Shown: positions 35,640-44,956 of the stretch, piece after piece
How the letters are laid out: the number at the start of each line of letters is the position of its first letter
How positions within the stretch are numbered: position 1 is the first letter of the stretch
Origin: Flavobacterium dauae
GTDB taxonomy: Bacteria > Bacteroidota > Bacteroidia > Flavobacteriales > Flavobacteriaceae
DNA length: 64,000 nt
Reading direction: 5' to 3'
Assembly: GCF_004151275.2 (NCBI RefSeq)
Contig: NZ_CP130821.1
Location: 434,001-498,000 of the forward strand
Program-made: the position numbers and the translations under genes
Notes under the pieces: model-generated
What the model saw: the letters and a program-made list of their open reading frames with translations, nothing else
The model's database searches: none
Told to the model about the DNA's origin: nothing

Positions 35640-37157
35640 ATGAACAAAAAAGTCCTTTTAATGATATTAGATGGATGGGGAAAATCGCCCGATCCAAAAG
35701 TATCTGCCATAGATCAGGCAAATACGCCGTTTATTGATAGTTTGTACAAAAAATATCCTTATGCGGAACTTCGTACCGATGGTTTAAATGTTGGCTTGCC
35801 CGAAGGTCAAATGGGTAATTCGGAAGTAGGACATATGAATTTAGGTGCCGGAAGAATTGTGTATCAAGATTTGGCTAAAATTAACTTGGCGGTAGCAAAT
35901 AAAACCTTAAGTGCAGAGCCCGAATTACAACAGGCTTTTAATTATGCCAAAGCAAACAACAAACCGGTGCATTTTTTAGGTTTGGTTTCTAACGGAGGTG
36001 TACATTCGCACATCAATCATTTATTTGGGTTGTTAGATGCTGCGAAAGATTTTGAACTGAAAGATGTTTTTGTTCACGCTTTTACCGACGGACGTGATGT
36101 AGATCCAAAATCAGGTGCCGATCACATTAACAATTTAGTAAAACATATGGAAGATACTAATGCAAGATTAGCTTCAGTCATAGGACGTTATTATGCGATG
36201 GATCGCGATAAACGTTGGGAACGTGTTAAAAAAGCGTATGATTTATTGGTAAAAGGTATCGGAATGCCTTCGCATAATGCTGTGTTAAGTATTGCCGATA
36301 GTTATGCCAATGAAATCACCGATGAGTTTATTGAACCAATTGTTATGGTTGATGAAAACAATAAACCGCTCACCACAATTAAAGATGGAGATGTAGTGAT
36401 TTTCTTTAATTTTAGAACCGATCGGGGCAGACAGTTAACCGAAGTGTTGTCGCAAACCAATTTGCCCGAATTTGGTATGGAAAAATTAGATTTATACTAT
36501 GTTACCCTAACAAATTACGATGAAAATTACACCAATGTAAAAGTGGTTTATAACAAAGATAATATTACTGATACGTTGGGTGAAGTTTTAGAAAGTGCCG
36601 GTAAAAAGCAGATTCGTATGGCAGAAACCGAAAAATACCCACACGTAACCTTTTTCTTCTCTGGTGGACGTGAAGAACCTTTTAAGGGCGAATCTCGTAT
36701 TTTATGCCCGTCGCCAAAAGTAGCTACTTATGATTTAAAACCCGAGATGAGTGCTTTTGATTTAAAAGACGCATTGGTTCCCGAATTAAATAAAGCCGAA
36801 GCCGATTTTATAGTAATTAATTTTGCAAACGGCGATATGGTGGGGCATACCGGAAGTATGAGTGCAGCCATAAAAGCGTGCGAAACAGTAGATATTTGCA
36901 CACAACAAGTGGTTGAGGCTGCCATAGCCAATAATTATACTGTACTTATTTTAGCAGATCACGGAAATTGTGAAACTATGTACAACGCAGACGGAAGCCC
37001 TAATACCGCACACACTACCAACCCGGTACCTTTAATTTTAATAGATAACGATATAAAAGAAATTCATAACGGTGTTTTAGGCGATATAGCACCAACAGTG
37101 TTAAAATTAATGGGGATTCCTCAGCCAAATGTAATGACAGGTAACTATTTGATATAA
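35640..37157 (+). CDS. gpmI: 2,3-bisphosphoglycerate-independent phosphoglycerate mutase
   Basis: The enzyme interconverts 3- and 2-phosphoglycerate in glycolysis and gluconeogenesis. The 505-residue alkaline-phosphatase-fold protein has LMILDGWGKSP (metal Asp), GQMGNSEVGHMNLGAGR (the phospho-Ser), HAFTDGRDVDPKSG, FRTDRGRQL, and the C-terminal metal ligands in NFANGDMVGHTG and LILADHGNCE. The start at 35640 is fixed by the promoter box. Length and motifs are fully canonical. Confidence 0.98.
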   Translation: MNKKVLLMILDGWGKSPDPKVSAIDQANTPFIDSLYKKYPYAELRTDGLNVGLPEGQMGNSEVGHMNLGAGRIVYQDLAKINLAVANKTLSAEPELQQAFNYAKANNKPVHFLGLVSNGGVHSHINHLFGLLDAAKDFELKDVFVHAFTDGRDVDPKSGADHINNLVKHMEDTNARLASVIGRYYAMDRDKRWERVKKAYDLLVKGIGMPSHNAVLSIADSYANEITDEFIEPIVMVDENNKPLTTIKDGDVVIFFNFRTDRGRQLTEVLSQTNLPEFGMEKLDLYYVTLTNYDENYTNVKVVYNKDNITDTLGEVLESAGKKQIRMAETEKYPHVTFFFSGGREEPFKGESRILCPSPKVATYDLKPEMSAFDLKDALVPELNKAEADFIVINFANGDMVGHTGSMSAAIKACETVDICTQQVVEAAIANNYTVLILADHGNCETMYNADGSPNTAHTTNPVPLILIDNDIKEIHNGVLGDIAPTVLKLMGIPQPNVMTGNYLI

Positions 37158-37231
37158 AAATTTTAGTAATAATTTTTTTATATTAAAAAAAAGATTAATT
37201 TTAGGGTAAATTAATTAATAAAATTTAAATT

Positions 37232-38074
37232 ATGAAAAAAATTTTACTTTCAGTAGCATTTGTATGTGCTGCAATTACAGGTGCTAATGCACAGATTGTT
37301 TTGTCTCAAACTGGAGGAACCGCAGCGACAGATGGTACTATTACTTGTGGTAATAATCAAGCTCCAAGTATTTCAGAAAATTCTTTTTATAGATCTTATA
37401 CAATAAGCGGAGGTATGACTACTATACATTCGGTTAAGGTGGGAATTGGAACTGCGATAGGTAGTGTACCAATTACTGTTAATCTATATAAAAGCACCGG
37501 GGCTTTTCCGGGGTCTTATCCTAATGGTCTTAATAAGGTGGCTTCTGGGACGATTACTTTAACTACTAACGCTAACCCAAGTACAGTAGAAGTAGATTTA
37601 ACGACTCCTCTTGCTGTTGCTGCTGGTGATATTATAGTGGCTGAAGTTCATAATGTAGAGACTGATGATGGTAACGCATATTATCCGGGAGTTGTTACAA
37701 CGAGTGAAACTGCACCAGCATATATTATGGCAGCGGAGTGTGGAATTACTGCACCAACAACATTTGCGGCAGTAGTTCCTACAGCAAATGGAAAAATGGT
37801 AATAGATTTAATCGAAAAAGATCCTGCCTCTTCAGCAGAATTCTTTACAGAAAACTTTACTATGTATCCAAACCCGGTAACAGATATATTAAACATTCAG
37901 TCTAAAAACGGTTTAAATGCAAACGAAATCAAGATTTCAGATATGACCGGTAAAGTGGTTAAAGTACAAAAAGATGCAACTTCTGTAAATGTTTCTAATT
38001 TATCAGCAGGTACGTATTTAATTGATATTACTACAAACGAAGGTAAAGCTACTTCTAAGTTTATTAAAAAATAA
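37232..38074 (+). CDS. Secreted protein with type IX secretion type A sorting domain
   Basis: This 280-residue protein has a signal peptide (MKKILLSVAFVCAAITGANAQ), a beta-rich body of about 180 residues with no recognised enzyme motif (RSYTISGGMTTIHSVKVGIG), and a C-terminal T9SS type A sorting domain (MYPNPVTDILNIQSKNG, then GTYLIDITTNEGKATSKFIK). The sorting domain sends it through the outer membrane and it is then removed or anchored. Function of the body is unknown; it may bind surfaces or sugars. A terminator follows. Confidence 0.92.
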   Translation: MKKILLSVAFVCAAITGANAQIVLSQTGGTAATDGTITCGNNQAPSISENSFYRSYTISGGMTTIHSVKVGIGTAIGSVPITVNLYKSTGAFPGSYPNGLNKVASGTITLTTNANPSTVEVDLTTPLAVAAGDIIVAEVHNVETDDGNAYYPGVVTTSETAPAYIMAAECGITAPTTFAAVVPTANGKMVIDLIEKDPASSAEFFTENFTMYPNPVTDILNIQSKNGLNANEIKISDMTGKVVKVQKDATSVNVSNLSAGTYLIDITTNEGKATSKFIKK

Positions 38075-38099
38075 TTTTACTCAATTTTTATAATTTTTA

Positions 38100-38124
38100 A
38101 GAGCTTCAGTTTTACTGAGGCTCT
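38100..38124 (+). terminator. Terminator after the T9SS cargo gene
   Basis: AGAGCTTCAG and CTGAGGCTCT pair over 10 bp (one G-T pair), followed by a T run. Confidence 0.75.
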
Positions 38125-38163
38125 TTTCTTTGAAGAAAAAAAGCACTGCAAAAAATAAATCAG

Positions 38164-38171
38164 TAAATTTG
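38164..38171 (+). promoter_or_regulatory. TAnnTTTG -7 box of map
   Basis: TAAATTTG ends 19 bp before the ATG of map at 38191. Confidence 0.65.
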
Positions 38172-38190
38172 CACAACAAAAGAATATAAA

Positions 38191-39012
38191 ATGATTGTAT
38201 TAAAAACTAAAGAAGAAATAGAAATTATGCGCACCGCTGCGTTATTGGTTTCTAAAACTTTAGGAATGTTAGCTACAGAAATTAAACCGGGTGTAACAAC
38301 CTTACAATTAGACAATTTAGCAGAGCAATATATTAGAGATCATGGCGGAATACCTGGGTTTTTAGGGCTTTATGGCTGTCCGTGTACCTTACTTACAAGT
38401 GTAAATGAGCAAATTGTACACGGTTTACCAACTGATAGACCTTTGCAAGATGGCGATGTGGTTTCGTGCGATTTAGGTGCTATTGTAAACGAATATTATG
38501 GCGATCATTGCTATACTTTTGAAGTAGGAAATGTTGCCGAAGAAACCAAGAAGTTATTACAAGTTACCAAAGAATCTTTATATGTTGGTATTCGCGAATT
38601 TAAAGCAGGTAATAGGGTAGAAGATGTGGGGTCTGCTATTCAGCGTTATGCCGAAGGTCACGGATACTCTGTTGTACGAGAATTAGTTGGTCACGGTTTG
38701 GGTAAAAAAATGCACGAAGGACCAGAAATGCCAAATTACGGTAAAAAAGGTCGTGGAAAGTTGTTTCAGGAAGGAATGACCGTTGCTATTGAACCTATGA
38801 TTAATATGGGTACTAAAAATATTAAGCAGTTAAAAGACGGCTGGACAATTGTTACACGCGACGGAAAACCTTCGGCTCATTTTGAACACGATGTAGCTTT
38901 GGTTGATGGAAAACCTGAATTACTTTCAACATTTGCATATATTTACAAGGCTTTAGGAATTGTATCAAACGAAGAAGATGAATTTCGTAAACAGCCTTTA
39001 GTTTTATCATAG
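38191..39012 (+). CDS. map: Methionine aminopeptidase, type I
   Basis: Map removes the initiator Met from nascent proteins. The 273-residue protein has the pita-bread fold ligands: the two Asp in VVSCDLGAIVNEYYGDHCY, the His in ELVGHGLGKKMHEGP, and the two Glu in AIEPMINMG and AHFEHDVALV. Length fits the type I enzyme. The stop is followed after 1 bp by the methyltransferase gene, so the two are likely co-transcribed. Confidence 0.97.
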   Translation: MIVLKTKEEIEIMRTAALLVSKTLGMLATEIKPGVTTLQLDNLAEQYIRDHGGIPGFLGLYGCPCTLLTSVNEQIVHGLPTDRPLQDGDVVSCDLGAIVNEYYGDHCYTFEVGNVAEETKKLLQVTKESLYVGIREFKAGNRVEDVGSAIQRYAEGHGYSVVRELVGHGLGKKMHEGPEMPNYGKKGRGKLFQEGMTVAIEPMINMGTKNIKQLKDGWTIVTRDGKPSAHFEHDVALVDGKPELLSTFAYIYKALGIVSNEEDEFRKQPLVLS

Positions 39013-39013
39013 A

Positions 39014-39781
39014 ATGATTAAAAAAGTTTTTAAAACGATATTAAACACCATACCTCGCCCCATTTTAATTCGGGCGAGTTATTTTGTAAAACCTGTTTTG
39101 GCAGTTGCTTTAAAAGGCAATCGCTTTACAGATCCTATCGACGGAAAATCGTTTAAAACCTTTCTTCCTTACGGATACGGAAATCAGCGTAACAACGTGC
39201 TTTCTCCAAGTACACTTTCATTAGAACGCCACCGTTTGTTGTGGTTATATTTAAAAAATGAAACCGATTTTTTTTCTAAAGATTTAAAAGTGTTGCATTT
39301 TGCACCCGAACAGGCATTTTACAATCGGTTTAAAAAGCAGAAAAATCTAAATTATACCACAACCGATTTAGAATCGCCTTTGGCCGATGTGAAAGCTGAT
39401 ATTTGCAATCTGCCTTTTGAAAATGATGCGTATGATGTTGTTTTGTGTAATCACGTTTTGGAACATATTCCAAATGATACAAAAGCAATGCAGGAATTGT
39501 ATCGAATTTTAAAGCCGGGTGGAATGGCAATTTTACAGATTCCGCAAGATTTATCAAGAGAAAAAACGTTTGAAGATAATTCTATTACCGATAAAAAAGA
39601 ACGTGCAAAAATTTTCGGTCAATATGATCACGTTCGGGTTTATGGTCGCGATTATTTTGATAAATTAAGAAGTATTGGTTTTAAAGTTGATGCGGTTGAT
39701 TATACTACGAAATTATCACAACGAGAAGTAGAAAAATACTGTTTAGCAAAAGGAGAAGTTATTCCGGTTTGTTATAAATAA
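39014..39781 (+). CDS. Class I SAM-dependent methyltransferase
   Basis: This 255-residue protein has a methyltransferase_11-type fold: VLHFAPEQAFYNRFKK in place of the usual glycine-rich motif I, then TTDLESPLADVKADICNLPF, YDVVLCNHVLEHIPND and LKPGGMAILQIPQD. The substrate is not predictable. It directly follows map (1-bp gap) and is terminated by a strong hairpin, so it forms a two-gene unit with map. Confidence 0.88.
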   Translation: MIKKVFKTILNTIPRPILIRASYFVKPVLAVALKGNRFTDPIDGKSFKTFLPYGYGNQRNNVLSPSTLSLERHRLLWLYLKNETDFFSKDLKVLHFAPEQAFYNRFKKQKNLNYTTTDLESPLADVKADICNLPFENDAYDVVLCNHVLEHIPNDTKAMQELYRILKPGGMAILQIPQDLSREKTFEDNSITDKKERAKIFGQYDHVRVYGRDYFDKLRSIGFKVDAVDYTTKLSQREVEKYCLAKGEVIPVCYK

Positions 39782-39813
39782 AAACCTCCGATTGAATTTC
39801 AATCGGAGGTTTT
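39781..39813. terminator. Strong terminator after the methyltransferase gene
   Basis: AAAACCTCCGATTGAA and TTCAATCGGAGGTTTT form a near-perfect 16-bp stem. It may also serve the convergent hydroxylase gene. Confidence 0.85.
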
Positions 39814-39901
39814 AGTTGATTTATTTAAAACTACTTTTTAGCAGTTTCTGGTTTTAATATCGCAATAACACTTTCACAATTGAAAGTCTTTTAAAAAAAT
39901 G

Positions 39902-41635
39902 CTATAATAAATTTAATCCGTTGGTAATTAAATGGGCTATTTCTGATCTTTGTTCTTTAACTTTTAATAAATGAGCTAAGGCTTTATCGTAAACGGCTAA
40001 ATTATTTTGTTTGGCTAATTCAACAATTTCTAAAGTTAACAACCAATCTTGCGGATGGTTTTTAATTAAATCAGATAAAATAACCTCTAAATCTTCGGTT
40101 GAATTTTGTTCGCGATAGGTTCTGACTTTTTCATACAGATTTTCTAAAGCCTCGCGTTCGGTAGATTTTATCGCTTTTATGGTTTTTGTTGTAGGAACGT
40201 GCGTAATCATATCGAAACTTTGTATGTCGGCAGGTCCTGAAAAAGCCGAAACTATTTTTTTACCAATTGCCATATCATAAGTTCCCCATTCTGGTTGAAA
40301 CAACACGGTTTCGTTATGCGTAACGGTGCAGTTTTTAAAGCTGATTAAAATGATTTCGCCACGTAAGTTTCTTGAACCCGTAATAATTTCGCCAGAAACT
40401 TTAATATCACCTTCAAACTCAAGGTCGATATGTTTACCTTCATATATATTGTATGCCTGCAAATCGCGCGGACTCATATCTTCTATAGCAAGATTGATGT
40501 TTTTTAGGCGACCAATCGGGCTTCCAAATCCTTCTGAATGATATTCCGTTCCGTGATTTACCAATTCTTTTTCACGATAAGCTAATGCTGTTTTTCCTGT
40601 TGATTGAATGTAAACTGGTTTTCCTTCATGCTCAATTACGTTAGTGAAAACACCTGAAACCTGTAAACCTGTAGAGAGTTCAATGGTTCCCAAAGCTTTT
40701 GAATCAATTAATTTTTTAATACCGCTTAAGCCGCCTGTGCGCAATGCCATTTTATTGGCAAATTCTTCTAACACCATGCTTAATTCGGCAAAATCTTTTG
40801 TTACGTATAATTGAGGTTGCGGTTTGGTAATATCAAAGCCTTGATAAGCAGCGTCTATACTATAAGGTAGTTTTTCAACTTTATCAGTCATACACCATTC
40901 GCTTTCACCTATTGATGACAACAAACCGGCACCGTATATTTTAGGATTTTCAACAGATCCTATTAAACCGTATTCAACCGTCCACCAATGTAGATTACGA
41001 ATTAATGCCATTTCCGACGGTTCTGTTGATTTTGCCTGTAATTCATCAACTTTAGATCGAATCCTAACCAGTTCACTTTCCGGAGTTCCTTCTGCCTCTT
41101 CTAAAATCGATAATTCCCGAATTGCTTCGTAAATTTCGTAATCGTGGGCAGAAGAAATTGCTTTACAGCCAATTTCACCAAATCTGCGTAAATATTCTGC
41201 ATATTCCGGATTGGCAATAATAGGGGCGTGACCAGCACCTTCGTGAATAATATCGGGGGCGGGAGTGTATTCGATATTTTCTAACTGACGAATATCTGAT
41301 GCAATAACCAATACATTATAAGCCTGAAATTCCATAAACGCATTCGGCGGAATAAAACCGTCAACAGCAACAGCAGCCCAGCCAATTTCTTTTAAAATAC
41401 GGTTCATACCATACATACTAGGTATGCTTTCAATAGAAATTCCTGTTTTTTGCAGGCCATCTAAATAAGAAGAATGTGCAACCTTAGATAAATAATCTAC
41501 ATTTTTGCGCATTACATAACGCCATACCGCTTGATTAATTGGAGTGTATTCTTCGTAATTCTGTGGTTTTATGAATTGCTTAAGGTGTTTAGGTAAACGA
41601 TCAAGTAACGGATTGGTTTCAAAATGCTCGTTCAT
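39902..41635 (-). CDS. Aromatic amino acid hydroxylase (phenylalanine 4-monooxygenase-like), large flavobacterial form
   Basis: The enzyme hydroxylates an aromatic amino acid, most likely Phe to Tyr, with tetrahydropterin and iron. The 577-residue protein (ATG at 41635, MNEHFETNP) has an N-terminal hydroxylase domain with FQAYNVLVIASDIRQLE and the iron-ligand motif PDIIHEGAGHAPII, where bacterial PhhA has HDLFGHVP. The C-terminal half (from about residue 350) extends beyond classical hydroxylases, with a beta-rich part (YIQSTGKTALAYREKELV) and a helical tail. The 599-residue alternative start (41701) is less likely. The function of the extension is unknown. Confidence 0.9.
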   Translation of the reverse strand: MNEHFETNPLLDRLPKHLKQFIKPQNYEEYTPINQAVWRYVMRKNVDYLSKVAHSSYLDGLQKTGISIESIPSMYGMNRILKEIGWAAVAVDGFIPPNAFMEFQAYNVLVIASDIRQLENIEYTPAPDIIHEGAGHAPIIANPEYAEYLRRFGEIGCKAISSAHDYEIYEAIRELSILEEAEGTPESELVRIRSKVDELQAKSTEPSEMALIRNLHWWTVEYGLIGSVENPKIYGAGLLSSIGESEWCMTDKVEKLPYSIDAAYQGFDITKPQPQLYVTKDFAELSMVLEEFANKMALRTGGLSGIKKLIDSKALGTIELSTGLQVSGVFTNVIEHEGKPVYIQSTGKTALAYREKELVNHGTEYHSEGFGSPIGRLKNINLAIEDMSPRDLQAYNIYEGKHIDLEFEGDIKVSGEIITGSRNLRGEIILISFKNCTVTHNETVLFQPEWGTYDMAIGKKIVSAFSGPADIQSFDMITHVPTTKTIKAIKSTEREALENLYEKVRTYREQNSTEDLEVILSDLIKNHPQDWLLTLEIVELAKQNNLAVYDKALAHLLKVKEQRSEIAHLITNGLNLL

Positions 41636-41826
41636 ATTGTGGTGTGTTATTATAATAATTTTGTGAAAGTTCAAAAATAGTGTATTTTTATTACTTCCCA
41701 TATATTATCGTGTTAATTCCGGTAGATGTTAAAAAAACCATTTTTTTTTTAGAGGTATTGTTTATTAAAAAATAATTCCTAATTTAGCCTTGTAAATTAA
41801 CAATAAAATAATATAAATCTATTATT

Positions 41827-42531
41827 ATGAAAAAAGTATTTTTATCTTTAGCAGCTATTACATTGGTTGCAACAGGATCTTTAACAATGACATCTTGTGG
41901 TAGTGATGATTCAGCACCAGTTGTGCCACCAGTAGAATTAACAGAAAATTTTATGAAGCACGATGGAGAGCAGTTTGCTTTAGATGGTGCAGAATATTCT
42001 GTTGATGTAGATGCCGAAGGTAATTTGATGATTTACACTTTAACAGATATGGAAGGGTACTATATTTACTATTCAACTTATTTTTGGAAAGGTGACATTG
42101 CAAGTGCAACAAGTATAGCTGATTTAGATGCTTATGGATCTGTGGGGTATTATGTAGAATTACAAGATGTTGTAGTTGATGAAGAAGGAGTGATTACAGG
42201 TTATACTATGGTATATCCAAATGAAGCTTCTGAATTGCTTATAGCAAGTGCAGGTGCAGCTGCTAACGGAGAAAGTGTAGGTCAAGCATCAGCAGCGTCA
42301 ATAAATATCAATACATTTACTGTGTCAGAAGGTGTAGGAACATCTGATTTTGATGGTTCGATAACTGCAGGTGCTGGAGTAACTTTTGATTGGAATGGTG
42401 ATATTACTTTTGGTGCGGTAGATGCTTCTGCAGGAAAAAAAGCTAGTACTTTTAAAAAGTTAGATCAAGAGCTTAACAAAACAGTTAAACTTAAAGGTAG
42501 TGTTGTTGCAACAATGAAAATGTCTAAATAA
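41827..42531 (+). CDS. Putative lipoprotein of unknown function
   Basis: This 234-residue protein has a lipoprotein signal (ATGSLTMTSCGSDD; Cys near residue 24 followed by Gly-Ser-Asp-Asp, the tail typical of surface-exported flavobacterial lipoproteins). The rest is acidic and Gly/Ala/Val-rich with no recognised domain, repeating DFDGSITAGAGVTFDWNGDI-like strands. It is preceded by an AT-rich promoter region and followed by a strong terminator, so it is a single-gene transcript. Confidence 0.8.
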   Translation: MKKVFLSLAAITLVATGSLTMTSCGSDDSAPVVPPVELTENFMKHDGEQFALDGAEYSVDVDAEGNLMIYTLTDMEGYYIYYSTYFWKGDIASATSIADLDAYGSVGYYVELQDVVVDEEGVITGYTMVYPNEASELLIASAGAAANGESVGQASAASININTFTVSEGVGTSDFDGSITAGAGVTFDWNGDITFGAVDASAGKKASTFKKLDQELNKTVKLKGSVVATMKMSK

Positions 42532-42547
42532 TTGTAAGATTATTAAG

Positions 42548-42580
42548 TAAAAAGGAGTGATGTTTTCATCACTCCTTTTT
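42548..42580. terminator. Bidirectional terminator between convergent lipoprotein genes
   Basis: AAAAAGGAGTGATG and CATCACTCCTTTTT form a perfect 14-bp stem with a short loop. Confidence 0.88.
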
Positions 42581-42601
42581 TTATATTCAAATAATAATTT
42601 A

Positions 42602-43144
42602 TTATTTAGTTCCTAAAGCGTCTTTTAATTTTTGATTTTGAGGAGCTTTACTTTCTACTTTTTTAGCTTTTTCAACACCGTTGCTAACATCTTGTTTAAC
42701 TTCGTTGTTGATTTTCTTGGTTTTTTCGTCTATTTTATTTAAAGCTTCATTTGTTTTCTTCTCTGCATTTTTTACAGTATTTTTAGCAGCGTCTCCGGCT
42801 TTTTTAGCAGCAGCGTTAGCTTCTTGTTTTACTTCTTCTGCAGTAGAAATAGCCTCTCCTTTTAAAGTAGCTAAAGCAGCTTTTGCTTCGTTTAATTTTT
42901 TAGTTGCAGCTTGTTTTTCTTCAACTGTTACTGCTTTGTCTAATTCTGCCTGAGCTTCTTTTATTTTAGCTTCTAATGATTCTACTGTATCTTCAACTTG
43001 CTCTTCAACAGCATTTAAAGTATCTTCAACTTTTTCTGTAATTGAATCTAATTTGTTGTCTAAATTTTCTTGTGCAGCGTCTTTTTTACAAGATGTGAAT
43101 ACCAATCCACCAATAACTGCCATTGATAAAACGATTTTTTTCAT
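42602..43144 (-). CDS. Ala/Lys/Glu-rich coiled-coil lipoprotein
   Basis: This 180-residue protein (ATG at 43144, MKKIVLSMA) has a lipobox (GLVFTSCKK) and then almost only helix-forming, highly charged sequence: long Glu/Lys/Ala/Val heptad-like stretches (LDSITEKVEDTLNAVEEQ, AKKAGDAAKNTVKNAEKK). It should form an extended coiled coil in the envelope, similar in style to Lpp- or YtxH-like stress proteins, but no family is certain. The gene is convergent with the lipoprotein gene on its left. Confidence 0.8.
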   Translation of the reverse strand: MKKIVLSMAVIGGLVFTSCKKDAAQENLDNKLDSITEKVEDTLNAVEEQVEDTVESLEAKIKEAQAELDKAVTVEEKQAATKKLNEAKAALATLKGEAISTAEEVKQEANAAAKKAGDAAKNTVKNAEKKTNEALNKIDEKTKKINNEVKQDVSNGVEKAKKVESKAPQNQKLKDALGTK

Positions 43145-43280
43145 AATAAATATTTTATTTAAATTTAAATGCAAAATAAAACATTTTTATCGAGTGTTTT
43201 AAAAAAAATGAAAAAATATTTTAAAATAGAACGTTTTGTAAATGATTTGTATCTTTACAAGAATCTGAATTTTATCAGCT

Positions 43281-44516
43281 ATGAAAAAAAATATACTTCT
43301 TATCTTATTATATTTATCAATAATTCCTGTATTTGCAGCAAGCGATCCTTATTATATCAAGTCGGTTTCTTTTAATCAAGGAAATGAATCTTTAATTCCG
43401 ATTTTTAGATTAAACGAATCTTTTCAGTTTAGCTTTGACGATTTAACAGGAACAGAAACAGATTATTATTACAAAATAGTGCATTGTAACCGAAATTGGA
43501 AACCATCGGGGCTAAATGTTACAGAATATATAAAAGGGGTGCAGGATATTCGAATTGCAAATACCGAAACATCGTTTAATACCTTTCAAGCTTTTATACA
43601 CTATAAATTGACATTGCCTAATAAAAATACAACTATTTTATTGTCAGGAAATTATTTGTTGGAGATTTATAATGTTGATAACGAAAAGGTTATTCAGCGA
43701 AAATTTGTGTTATATGAAGATTTAACTTCAGTTGCAATGGAAATTAAGAAAACACGTGATTTAAAAGTAACAAATTCAAAACAAAATGTTTATATGACCA
43801 TTGATTTTGGTTCTATGCAACTTCAAAATCCAAAACAAAATGTCAATGTGGTGGTGGTGCAAAATGGGCAGTGGTATAATGCTTTAAATAATTTAAAACC
43901 ACAGTATATTGTTGGCAACCAATTTGTGTATAAGTACGATGAAGAAAGTAACTTTTGGGCAGGAAATGAATTTCTTTATTTTGATAACAGCGATATAAAA
44001 CAAGTGAATAATACTATAGAAAAAGTAACCAGAAATGATTTGTTTGAAGTTTTTTTAAGGGAGAAATATCCATTGAAAGACCGTAATTATTACACCTATT
44101 ACCAAGATGTTAACGGGGCTTTTAAAAGTAGAAACGCATTGCAGACTAACGGCGATACAGAAGCTGATTATGTTTGGGTTTATTTTAAGTACCATTTAGA
44201 TAAGTTGCCTAATGATGAAAAACTGCATATAGTGGGGATGTTTAACGACTATCAGTTGTCAAACGAATCTGAATTAAAGTTCGACGAAACCTCTCAATCC
44301 TATAAAACAGCTCTTTTGTTAAAGCAAGGTTTTACAAATTATAAATACATCATCGCAAAAGATGACGGAACTGTTTTAGAAGAATTAAATCCCGATGGGA
44401 ATTACTTTGAGACAGAAAATCAATACAATGCGTTGGTTTACTATAAAACGGATTCTGACCGATACGATCGGATTATTGGTTTGGGTAAAGCCGATAGTAA
44501 ATTAATAACTAATTAA
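43281..44516 (+). CDS. Type IX secretion system plug-like protein (DUF5103)
   Basis: This 411-residue exported protein has a signal peptide (to about residue 20, IPVFAA) and the DUF5103 arrangement: an N-terminal beta domain (DYYYKIVHCNRNWKPSGL, then RKFVLYEDLTSVAMEIKKTR) and a C-terminal immunoglobulin-like part. A DUF5103 protein was identified as the Plug that closes the periplasmic side of the T9SS translocon SprA in Flavobacterium johnsoniae. A role as such a plug is inferred from family membership. The upstream box TATCTTTA (43250-43257) is a near-consensus promoter. Confidence 0.88.
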   Translation: MKKNILLILLYLSIIPVFAASDPYYIKSVSFNQGNESLIPIFRLNESFQFSFDDLTGTETDYYYKIVHCNRNWKPSGLNVTEYIKGVQDIRIANTETSFNTFQAFIHYKLTLPNKNTTILLSGNYLLEIYNVDNEKVIQRKFVLYEDLTSVAMEIKKTRDLKVTNSKQNVYMTIDFGSMQLQNPKQNVNVVVVQNGQWYNALNNLKPQYIVGNQFVYKYDEESNFWAGNEFLYFDNSDIKQVNNTIEKVTRNDLFEVFLREKYPLKDRNYYTYYQDVNGAFKSRNALQTNGDTEADYVWVYFKYHLDKLPNDEKLHIVGMFNDYQLSNESELKFDETSQSYKTALLLKQGFTNYKYIIAKDDGTVLEELNPDGNYFETENQYNALVYYKTDSDRYDRIIGLGKADSKLITN

Positions 44517-44551
44517 AAATTAATTCGTAATTTTGAATAAATTCTAAAAAA

Positions 44552-44938
44552 ATGGTTTCAAAGATCACAAAAGGAATAAAAGTTGTTGTGAAGGTGCATT
44601 ATGCCGGACAAAGTTTGCAACTAAATGATCTTTTCAATTTTTTTAACTATGAAATTAGTATTGAAAATAAAAGTAGTAATACAGTGCAGCTTTTACGCAG
44701 GCATTGGTTAATTAAAGATTCTTTAAATAACGATGTAATTGTTGAAGGCGAAGGCGTGGTTGGTAAAACACCGGTTCTAAATTCTGAAGAAATTTTTGAA
44801 TATACTTCCGGATGCTCTATAATGGGCTACATTGGCAGTATGCAAGGATATTTTACTTTTCTGGATTTAAATACTTCAGAGATTTTTCACGTAAAAATAC
44901 CACTGTTTAATATGAATATTCCAAAAATATTTAACTAA
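44552..44938 (+). CDS. apaG: ApaG family protein
   Basis: ApaG is a small fibronectin-III-like protein linked to divalent cation (Co2+/Mg2+) resistance in enterobacteria; its mechanism is unknown. The 128-residue protein has FNFFNYEISIENKSSNTVQL, LLRRHWLIKDS, VVGKTPVLNSEEIFEYTSG and SIMGYIGSMQGYF, matching the family from end to end. It starts 35 bp after the plug gene and ends 18 bp before pruA. Confidence 0.95.
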   Translation: MVSKITKGIKVVVKVHYAGQSLQLNDLFNFFNYEISIENKSSNTVQLLRRHWLIKDSLNNDVIVEGEGVVGKTPVLNSEEIFEYTSGCSIMGYIGSMQGYFTFLDLNTSEIFHVKIPLFNMNIPKIFN

Positions 44939-44956
44939 GATAAAATAACTAAACAA

